In this document: piece after piece, positions 7,354 to 13,765 of the stretch
Position numbering within the stretch: the first letter of the stretch is position 1
Layout of the letters: each line of letters starts with the position of its first letter
Source: Pseudomonadales bacterium
Lineage (GTDB): Bacteria > Pseudomonadota > Gammaproteobacteria > Pseudomonadales > Azotimanducaceae
DNA length: 19,584 bases
Direction of reading: 5' to 3'
Assembly: GCA_029244465.1 (NCBI GenBank)
Contig: JAQWQN010000199.1
Span: forward strand, 1-19,584
Position numbers and translations under genes: made by a program
Notes under the pieces: generated by a model
Seen by the model: only the letters and a program-made list of their open reading frames with translations
Database searches by the model: none
What the model was told of the DNA's origin: nothing

Positions 7354-8417
7354 TGAAAGTCTTCATCGTCGGTGGCGGTAGTGCGGGTCATGTATTGCCG
7401 GCGGTGCCGGTCGTGATGGCGCTCGCTGACGAAGGGCACGAAGTGACGTTTGTTGGTACCAATTCCGGGTTAGAGGCGGACCTTATCGCCGGGCTGCCAT
7501 GTGAATTTCGGGCGATTAGTGCGGGTAAGCTGCGGCGATATTTGTCTATAGAAAATTTCGTAGACATCTTTCGCACGTTACGCGGTGTCTGCCAATCGTT
7601 GTTGCTGGTGCTCAAAGCGAGACCACATGTGATCTTCTCAAAAGGAGGGTATGTGTCTTTTCCGCTTGTGCTTGCAGGCTGGATCTGTCGAGTACCGATT
7701 GTCGCGCATGAGTCGGATATAAGCCCTGGCCTTGCTAACCGTTTGGTCACGCCCATGGCAGACACAATTTGTACGAGTTTTGCAGATACAGCCTTCGAGC
7801 GGACTAAGACTCGAGTGGTTTATACGGGGACGCCGCTGCGGGCGGAAATAACGAGTGGTTCGGCCACCTTGGGCCGGCAGCGTTTAGGCATTGCGCCGGA
7901 TCAGCAACTTTTAGTGGTGACAGGTGGGTCTCTAGGTGCCGATCGGTTGAATGAAATTGTTCGTCGGGCGATCCCGGATTTAATCCAGAGTTTTCACGTG
8001 TTTCACGTCTGCGGGCCTGGCAAATTGGCGCCGATCGATGTGGCTGGATACGTGCAGGCCGAATTTGTGGCAGAAGGTTGGGGGGACGTCTTGGCAGCGG
8101 CGGATGTTGTGCTCAGCCGCGCGGGTGCTAACGCACTCTTTGAATTGATTGCATTACGCAAGAAAAATCTCCTGGTGCCTCTGCCGAAAAACGCGTCTCG
8201 TGGTGATCAAATAGAGAATGCAGCGTACGCCCAGAGACGTGGCTGGAGCCTGGTCATCGCAGAAGAAGATTTGACGGCAGCACGATTGAGCGCAGGGGTT
8301 CGGCAACTGCTTGAACACGGTGATCGCTGGACACTGCGTCTTGCCGAAGTTTCCGCACCGAATGCAGCTCATGCAATCGTGATGGAAATTCATGCTGCCG
8401 TAGGCAAATCGCCTTGA
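7353..8417 (+). CDS. MurG-like GT28 glycosyltransferase (second-MurG type)
   Basis: GT-B fold glycosyltransferase related to MurG, which adds GlcNAc to lipid I to make lipid II on the inner face of the membrane. The N-terminal donor-domain loop reads GGGSAGH (residues 7-13), where E. coli MurG has GGTGGH. The acceptor-side segment FSKGGYVSFP and HESDISPGLANR, and the C-terminal UDP-sugar site SRAGANALFELIALRKKN followed by NASRGDQ, all resemble the second MurG of Bacillus cereus-type species more than the dcw-cluster MurG of gammaproteobacteria. The length of 354 residues is normal. It overlaps hda by one base (TAATG). The normal murG is expected in the dcw cluster, so this is probably a paralogue. 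Its substrate could be lipid I or another polyprenyl-linked sugar. Family certain, role not. Confidence 0.85.
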   Translation: MKVFIVGGGSAGHVLPAVPVVMALADEGHEVTFVGTNSGLEADLIAGLPCEFRAISAGKLRRYLSIENFVDIFRTLRGVCQSLLLVLKARPHVIFSKGGYVSFPLVLAGWICRVPIVAHESDISPGLANRLVTPMADTICTSFADTAFERTKTRVVYTGTPLRAEITSGSATLGRQRLGIAPDQQLLVVTGGSLGADRLNEIVRRAIPDLIQSFHVFHVCGPGKLAPIDVAGYVQAEFVAEGWGDVLAAADVVLSRAGANALFELIALRKKNLLVPLPKNASRGDQIENAAYAQRRGWSLVIAEEDLTAARLSAGVRQLLEHGDRWTLRLAEVSAPNAAHAIVMEIHAAVGKSP

Positions 8418-8474
8418 CTTTAAATGAACCGAGCCCTAAGTTGCGCGCCTCTTCAGGCAATGCAATTGGACGCT

Positions 8475-8486
8475 AGGCACGTGATG
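8475..8486 (+). promoter_or_regulatory. Ribosome binding site fixing the start of the serA-type gene
   Basis: TAGG ending at 8477 lies 6 bases before ATG 8484. The earlier in-frame ATG at 8424 has no Shine-Dalgarno sequence and would add 20 residues unlike the family. Confidence 0.5.
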
Positions 8487-9659
8487 TATCAAGTAAAAAC
8501 CTATAATGCCATTGCCCAGGTTGGTCTCGATCGATTTGGCGCAAACTACCATGTCAGCGCGGAAAGCGATGACCCGAAGGCAATGTTGTTGCGCAGCCAT
8601 AAATTGCAAGAGGATGAGCTCGGGCAGAATTTGCTCGCAGTCGCGCGTGCCGGTGCCGGTGTCAACAATGTGCCTGTCTCGGCATGCTCGGATCGGGGAA
8701 TAGTTGTATTTAATACCCCTGGTGCTAACGCCAATTCCGTGAAAGAACTTGTTATAACAGCGCTGTTGCTGGCCTCGCGCGACGTATATGGCGGTATCTC
8801 GTTCGTGCGGTCGCTGAGTGCGGTTGCAGATGAAGCTGAACTCAATCGCCTTGTTGAAGCCGAGAAGAAAAAATTTAAGGGACGTGAGCTCATTGGCAAG
8901 ACGCTGGGGGTAGTCGGTTTAGGAGCGATTGGCTCTTTGGTCGCACGTGCGGCTCTAGATCTGGGTATGGATGTGCTTGGATTCGACCCCGCGCTCTCCG
9001 TTGAGGCAGCGTGGCGTGTACCTGCCGAAGTAGGGCGGATGGAGAATCTCCCCAGTCTTTTTGCGCGCTCAGACTTTGTCACGCTGCATGTGCCGCTATT
9101 GCCGGCTACTGAAGGTATGATCAATGATGATAGCTTACGGTCATTCAAGTCAGGCTCGGTACTCCTAAATTTTGCACGCCAGCCTATCGTGGATTCCGCG
9201 GCCTTGGCTGCAGCGCTAGAGAATGGGCAGGTAGGGCGCTATGTCGCTGATTTCCCAGTGCCCGGTCTCATAGACCATGAAAAAGTCATGCTCACACCTC
9301 ATTTAGGAGCGAGTACCGAGGAAGCGGAAGAAAATTGCGCTGTGATGGCCGCCAACCAAGTGATGCACTTCTTGGAGACAGGAAGTATTACCAATTCGGT
9401 CAATTTCCCTCAGGTTGCTATGGAGATAAGCGATGGCCATCGCGTTGCGGTAATCAATCGTAATGTGCCTGGCATGTTGGGACAAATGACCTCTCTCCTG
9501 GCTGAGCGCAGCATCAATGTCATCGATATGCTGAATAAGAGCCGTGATCAGATCGCTTATAATCTGATCGATTTGGCGGAGGCTCCTGACGATGGTGTAT
9601 TGGACGCCTTGAAATCCATAGAAGGTGTCGTCAGCGTGCGAGTGATTGCATCGGCCTAG
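8484..9659 (+). CDS. serA: D-3-phosphoglycerate dehydrogenase, ACT-domain type
   Basis: NAD-dependent 2-hydroxyacid dehydrogenase expected to oxidise 3-phosphoglycerate in the first step of serine synthesis. The 391-residue protein begins MYQVKTYNAIAQVGLDRFG and carries the substrate loop ARAGAGVNN and NTPGANANSVKE. The Rossmann fold GVVGLGAIG is near residue 146. Catalytic Arg lies in NFARQPIVD and catalytic His in TPHLGAST. A C-terminal ACT domain (VAVINRNVPGMLGQM onward) is the likely serine-sensing or assembly module. Odd: the place where relatives have the catalytic Glu (FPxE) reads FPVPG here. It belongs to the compact class with one ACT domain and no intervening domain. A 66-base gap separates it from the MurG-like gene. 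Its TAG shares the palindrome CTAG with the mnmC stop on the other strand. Confidence 0.88.
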   Translation: MYQVKTYNAIAQVGLDRFGANYHVSAESDDPKAMLLRSHKLQEDELGQNLLAVARAGAGVNNVPVSACSDRGIVVFNTPGANANSVKELVITALLLASRDVYGGISFVRSLSAVADEAELNRLVEAEKKKFKGRELIGKTLGVVGLGAIGSLVARAALDLGMDVLGFDPALSVEAAWRVPAEVGRMENLPSLFARSDFVTLHVPLLPATEGMINDDSLRSFKSGSVLLNFARQPIVDSAALAAALENGQVGRYVADFPVPGLIDHEKVMLTPHLGASTEEAEENCAVMAANQVMHFLETGSITNSVNFPQVAMEISDGHRVAVINRNVPGMLGQMTSLLAERSINVIDMLNKSRDQIAYNLIDLAEAPDDGVLDALKSIEGVVSVRVIASA

Positions 9660-11482
9660 CCTTTTTTGGGGGTCAATGGGCCTCGGCGTTGTTGCCGTTC
9701 TTTGAATCGATTTGGGTCTAGCATCTTCAGTTCATCACTGGTTGCGACTGGTGCAAACCCCAGGTGTTGGTGTACGAGAATGGCTGCGGCGTAAGGCGCG
9801 GAGCTCGTTCCGATTGACCCGTGTCCGGCTGACATCCAAAGATTCGCAGCGAGCCGACCGACTATGGGATTTCGATCGCTGGTGAGCGCTCGCTCGCCGT
9901 ATTGCTGTTTGCCGACACGGTGTTGCCGAGGTAGATAGGCTCTATTTTCACGAATATTGTGATCCAGCGCATCTTGATCGTCCCATGGTGAGTATTCATA
10001 GGTGCTGCCAATCATCGTACTTCCAGAGGAAGGGACAGCGTAACCGTTGCCGACAATCGGCACGCTGAGTGTGGTTTCGGTGTGGTGAATTTCGTGCAAT
10101 CGACCTGCGACTTTATTCATTTCAAGCCATTCAAAGCCGGGTAGGGTATTCGCAGCAGTCGCAGTACAAACAAAGGTTGGCGTTGATGGGTCGATCTTTG
10201 TCTCTTCCTTCCTGACATCGATGCCAGGATGGTCGAGCAACTCAGCGCATATTGTGGGTAGATCGATAACCGCTCCCTGAGGGAAAAATAAAGTTTGGTT
10301 GTGGAACTGAGTGGTAAATTCGCGCGTAGCGTCCTCTGAGGCGAATGGGATTAGCCAATCTTGGGTTACGGCATGGGCGTCGTAAAAATCCATCACGCGC
10401 GCGAATTTAGGTTGGTGTTGATCGTCACTCTCGACGTGCAGTACCCCGGTTCGATTGTAGCCGTTGAAGCGTGCTAAGTAGTTTGTCGCGTAGTGAAATG
10501 CTGCTAATCGATAGGCGCCGACCGGCGTACCATCGCCTAAAAGGCGTGGGTGTAGGATCGCCTGGCGAATACTTGATGCCCCGGATGCAGGACCCTTTGG
10601 ATCGTACACCGTGACAGCCTGACCCGCGTCGGCGAAGTGGCGAGCTAGGCTTGCACCTGCAATACCGGCACCGTGAATCACGACAGGCAGTTTTTTGTCA
10701 ATTTTACGTTTCGCTTTTCCCATCCCATCAGAACGCTGGTTGTCTCTTGTCATTAATCCGTGGAGGGATTCACGCTTATTGGGGCGCTGGTCGATTTTTG
10801 TCACTACAAATCCGGCTGCCATCATTGCGCGACGCACCTGCCCTGCAGCCGTGAATGTCGTGATGTGTCCACCTGTTCGTGTTAGCTGACCAATTTGTTG
10901 CATGACGGGTTCGCTCCACATCTCAGGGTTTCGGTCTGGGGCGAAACCATCGAGGTACCACGCGTCTATGGCAGACTCAGTTGGGTCTAAGCTCTGGGCT
11001 AAAAGCGCCAGACCTGCCTCCGCACGGCCGTGAAAAACGCTCAATCGAATGCGACCGTTTGCGAACACACGGTGGTGCCAACCGGAGAGAAGCGGGGGTG
11101 CTGCTTGCGATAAATCGCGAGCGTGGTTGAGTACGCCACCTCGGAGTTGGGCGCACCGGGTCCAATCAACAGTTGCCAGGGGATGAGCTTCAAAGCTAAT
11201 AAAATTGAGCCGTGCGGACGTAAGCTGTTGGACCCAGTCAGCCGTGACTAGAAAGTTGAGTCCAGTACCGAAGCCGAGTTCAGCAATGGTGATGGTGTCT
11301 TGGTCAGCGCGCTTTTCGAGTTGTGCAGGTTGCAGGAACACGCGATGGACTTCATCAATACCCAGTGGATCGTAGTGTTCGCTGTAGTACGTATCATCGT
11401 ACGCTGTGGCATAGGGGTGCCCGTCCCGCCAACTGATGTCGGCAGGCGCAATGGGTCGTGGCGCAGAGGCACTAGCTCTCAA
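9656..11482 (-). CDS. mnmC: Bifunctional tRNA mnm5s2U biosynthesis protein MnmC
   Basis: Completes the 5-methylaminomethyl-2-thiouridine modification at the wobble base of tRNAs for Lys, Glu and Gln. The N-terminal methyltransferase (about residues 1-245) shows the SAM loop ELGFGTGLNF at 68-77 and the catalytic region YLDGFAPDRNPEMW, whose Asp178 matches Asp178 of the E. coli enzyme. The C-terminal FAD oxidoreductase starts at about 267 with VVIHGAGIAGASLA, followed by SGASSIRQAILHPRL, and ends with SDRNPIVGR and LDPNRF as in relatives. At 608 residues it is shorter than E. coli MnmC (668) but has both halves. The start is TTG 11480-11482, overlapping the upstream TGA as TTGA, which implies coupling to the sulfurtransferase. 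It converges on serA with a 4-base overlap. Confidence 0.95.
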   Translation of the reverse strand: MRASASAPRPIAPADISWRDGHPYATAYDDTYYSEHYDPLGIDEVHRVFLQPAQLEKRADQDTITIAELGFGTGLNFLVTADWVQQLTSARLNFISFEAHPLATVDWTRCAQLRGGVLNHARDLSQAAPPLLSGWHHRVFANGRIRLSVFHGRAEAGLALLAQSLDPTESAIDAWYLDGFAPDRNPEMWSEPVMQQIGQLTRTGGHITTFTAAGQVRRAMMAAGFVVTKIDQRPNKRESLHGLMTRDNQRSDGMGKAKRKIDKKLPVVIHGAGIAGASLARHFADAGQAVTVYDPKGPASGASSIRQAILHPRLLGDGTPVGAYRLAAFHYATNYLARFNGYNRTGVLHVESDDQHQPKFARVMDFYDAHAVTQDWLIPFASEDATREFTTQFHNQTLFFPQGAVIDLPTICAELLDHPGIDVRKEETKIDPSTPTFVCTATAANTLPGFEWLEMNKVAGRLHEIHHTETTLSVPIVGNGYAVPSSGSTMIGSTYEYSPWDDQDALDHNIRENRAYLPRQHRVGKQQYGERALTSDRNPIVGRLAANLWMSAGHGSIGTSSAPYAAAILVHQHLGFAPVATSDELKMLDPNRFKERQQRRGPLTPKKG

Positions 11483-12309
11483 CGGCTAGCAACGTCTCGA
11501 TTTGGGTCTGTAATCCAACCGCTCCAAGAATCGGCGTAGAGGGTTGGTTCAGGAAGTCCGGCAATGTGCATTGCCAGAATGTTGTGACAAGCAGTCACGC
11601 CGGATCCGCAGTAGCAAATCGGATCATCGCCTAGCTTGGCGAATCGTTTTTTTAGTAGTTCCGGCGCCTTGAATAGACCGTTAGCATCTAGATTTTCCGG
11701 GAATGGAAAGCACATGGCGCCTGGGATGTGACCTGCTACAGGGTCGATAGGTTCCTCCTCTCCATCAAAACGCGCCTGCGCACGCGCGTCCAGCAAAGTC
11801 CGGCCCGTGTTGGAAGCTAGATCTGTGGTCGAGACTAACTTGGTCAAGGCAGGCTTCGACTGAAATTCTGAAGGCTCTGGTAAAGGGTGCGTAGAAGTAT
11901 CTAGGTCGGACTGCCAGGCATTCAAGCCACCATCGAGGACAGCAACGGCTTCGTGCCCAAGCCAGCGAAACATCCACCACGCGCGCCCCGCATACGCACC
12001 ACCGGCGTCGTCATACAGAACAACCTGATGAGTGTTTTCGACACCGAACCGCCTAACAATCGATAGCCACCGGGCGAGCGACGGGAGGGGGTGGCGACCG
12101 GCATCACTCGGAGGTAATGCGAGATCATGGTCGAGATCCAAAAACTGCGCGCCGCTGATGTGACCTCCCTCAAATGCGCGCCGGCCCCACCCAGGTTGAC
12201 CGAGTTTTGATCGGCAGTCGAAGATTGAGCGATCAGTGCCGTCTCTAATGAGAGCAGCAAGATCTGAGGCGCTAAGAATGTTAAAAAATGCCTGGGTGGC
12301 GCTAGTCAT
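11479..12309 (-). CDS. sseA: Sulfurtransferase, tandem rhodanese (mercaptopyruvate sulfurtransferase type)
   Basis: Transfers sulfur from 3-mercaptopyruvate or thiosulfate through a cysteine persulfide. Two rhodanese domains are visible: an inactive N-terminal one (FDCRSKLG, GHISGAQFLDLD, VVLYDDAGGAYAGRAWWMFRWLG) and a catalytic C-terminal one whose loop CGSGVTAC contains Cys234, close to Cys238 of E. coli SseA. CGSGVT is the loop of mercaptopyruvate rather than thiosulfate enzymes. ATG 12307-12309 is chosen because TCCT at 12319-12322 (AGGA on the coding strand) lies 9 bases upstream; the frame also opens at 12375 but that start lacks a site. The product is 276 residues. It is translationally coupled to mnmC, which suggests, but does not prove, a part in tRNA thiolation. 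Confidence 0.9.
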   Translation of the reverse strand: MTSATQAFFNILSASDLAALIRDGTDRSIFDCRSKLGQPGWGRRAFEGGHISGAQFLDLDHDLALPPSDAGRHPLPSLARWLSIVRRFGVENTHQVVLYDDAGGAYAGRAWWMFRWLGHEAVAVLDGGLNAWQSDLDTSTHPLPEPSEFQSKPALTKLVSTTDLASNTGRTLLDARAQARFDGEEEPIDPVAGHIPGAMCFPFPENLDANGLFKAPELLKKRFAKLGDDPICYCGSGVTACHNILAMHIAGLPEPTLYADSWSGWITDPNRDVASR

Positions 12310-12322
12310 ATCAGTAAATCCT
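12307..12322 (-). promoter_or_regulatory. Ribosome binding site fixing the sseA start
   Basis: AGGA on the minus strand (12322 down to 12319) sits 9 bases from the ATG at 12309. This favours the 276-residue form over the 298-residue frame that begins at 12375. Confidence 0.5.
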
Positions 12323-12493
12323 ATAAAAAGGGCTCTTTCGTGGGATTTGACACGTATTAGGCGCCGAATGTCCATTAGACTTAAGCAATTGGGCGAGATT
12401 AGCCACTTGAATGTCTAAATGGTGGTGGTTATTTCGCGATTAAACCCGTAAATTCCGCTCGTCGAATCAGGCGGGTAATTGAAGGAGTAAGGT
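12310..12493. promoter_or_regulatory. Divergent sseA/desA control region with repeats
   Basis: At 184 bases this is the largest gap in the window. It holds a perfect TTGACA at 12347-12352 (plus strand, but no good -10 box at normal spacing). It also holds a 7-base direct repeat GAATGTC at 12366-12372 and 12409-12415, and an imperfect inverted repeat CCATTAGAC (12372-12380) / GTCTAAATGG (12413-12422). Desaturase genes are often controlled by fatty-acid-sensing repressors, so these could be operators; I do not recognise a known FabR, DesT or FadR site. No small gene is seen. Confidence 0.35.
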
Positions 12494-12499
12494 TTGAGC

Positions 12500-13693
12500 A
12501 TGTTGGATTGGCTAAACCATGGGTTGTTGCATTGGTCAGCATGGACGTTGGTTGGTTATACATTGGTGGTCACCCACATCACGATCGTCTCTGTGACAGT
12601 TTATTTGCACCGTTATTCCTCGCATCGTTCGCTTAGGTTGCACCCAGCACTGCAGCATTTTTTTCGTTTTTGGCTTTGGTTGACGACGGGCATGGTGACC
12701 AAGGAATGGACTGCTATCCATCGCAAACATCATGCGAAATGTGAAACCGAGGAAGACCCGCACAGCCCGGTCATTAAGGGGGTTGGTGAGGTTTTTTGGC
12801 GTGGGGTAGAAAACTACAAAGCGGCAGGTCAAGATCAAGAAATGCTCGAACGCTTTGGTGCCGGATGCCCAGACGATTGGCTAGAGCGAAACATCTATGA
12901 AAATAATACGGTTGGCGTGGTGCTGTTAATGTTTGTCAACGTCGGGCTGTTTGGTGCACTTGGACTCACGGTCTGGGCGGTGCAGATGATTTGGATTCCG
13001 ATCTTTGCGGCAGGTGTGATCAACGGTATAGGGCATTGGTGGGGCTATCGTAATTTCGAGTGTCCCGATGCGGCGCGGAACATATCGCCTTGGGGTATTT
13101 TGATCGGTGGCGAAGAATTGCACAACAACCACCACACGTACCCGAACTCGGCAAAGCTGTCGGTCAAACCGTTCGAAATTGATTTGGGTTGGGCGTGGAT
13201 ACAGTTGTTCGCCAAATTGGGATTAGCGGAGGTTGTAAGTACTGGACCAATGGTTGAACGAGTGCCAGATAAAGACCACCTAGACAAAGATGCCGCCTGG
13301 GCCCTAGTGAACGATCGTTTCCGGGTGATGGCGCGCTATGCGGAAGAAGTATTGCAGCCTGTGTTGGAGGATGAGTACAACAAGGCCGATGCAGCAACTC
13401 GCAAGCTCTATAAGAAAACGAAAAAGCTGATGTGTCGTGAAGTCTCGCTACTCGATGTTCGTGCCAAAGAAAGAGTTTCGGCGGTCGTTGAGCGGAGTGA
13501 GAATCTCAAAGTGATTTATGACGCCCACCTTGGACTAAATGAGATTTGGGCCAAACGGGGAGGCAATGTTGAAGACGTTGTTGCCGAGTTGGTCGAATGG
13601 TGTAAACAAGCCGAAGCTTCGGGAATGGATGCACTGAACGACTTTGCGGAAACGCTTAAATCCTACGCGACGCCACAAGCACGGACCATTTAA
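12500..13693 (+). CDS. desA: Membrane fatty acid desaturase, DesA (delta-9) type
   Basis: Oxygen-dependent di-iron enzyme that introduces a double bond into fatty acyl chains in the membrane, adjusting fluidity. The three histidine boxes are HRYSSH (residues 37-42), HRKHH (74-78) and HNNHH (208-212), with NGIGHWWGYRNFECPDA between the second and third. Several hydrophobic helices surround them. It closely resembles what I recall of Pseudomonas DesA, including a hydrophilic, helical C-terminal extension of about 140 residues beginning near RVPDKDHLDKDA that plain acyl-CoA desaturases lack. Start: AAGG at 12489-12492 serves ATG 12500, while AAGGAG at 12482-12487 could serve TTG 12494 in the same frame; the difference is two residues. 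It stands alone between sseA (divergent) and argS (convergent). Confidence 0.93.
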   Translation: MLDWLNHGLLHWSAWTLVGYTLVVTHITIVSVTVYLHRYSSHRSLRLHPALQHFFRFWLWLTTGMVTKEWTAIHRKHHAKCETEEDPHSPVIKGVGEVFWRGVENYKAAGQDQEMLERFGAGCPDDWLERNIYENNTVGVVLLMFVNVGLFGALGLTVWAVQMIWIPIFAAGVINGIGHWWGYRNFECPDAARNISPWGILIGGEELHNNHHTYPNSAKLSVKPFEIDLGWAWIQLFAKLGLAEVVSTGPMVERVPDKDHLDKDAAWALVNDRFRVMARYAEEVLQPVLEDEYNKADAATRKLYKKTKKLMCREVSLLDVRAKERVSAVVERSENLKVIYDAHLGLNEIWAKRGGNVEDVVAELVEWCKQAEASGMDALNDFAETLKSYATPQARTI

Positions 13694-13765
13694 CGGTTCT
13701 AGTTTGTGCACCAACGCGTGGCGTAAGGCTTTTGGCTGTGATCGCAATTCGTGCTGCGAGCACCG

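Noticed and set aside
8546..9148. 200-codon minus-strand frame inside serA
   Set aside because: Serine/arginine-rich shadow of the SerA Rossmann domain; no start signal.
9653..9667. GGC-cta-GCC followed by TTTTTT after serA as an intrinsic terminator
   Set aside because: A 3-bp stem is too short; the T-run is explained by Lys codons at the end of mnmC.
12347..12352. Perfect TTGACA as the desA -35 box
   Set aside because: At 16-18 bases downstream the sequence is TGTCCATT, a poor -10, and it would give a leader over 100 bases; kept only as a note in the control region.
13751..13763. GTGCT-gcg-AGCAC hairpin between desA and argS as a bidirectional terminator
   Set aside because: Only 5 bp, and no T-run follows on either strand.
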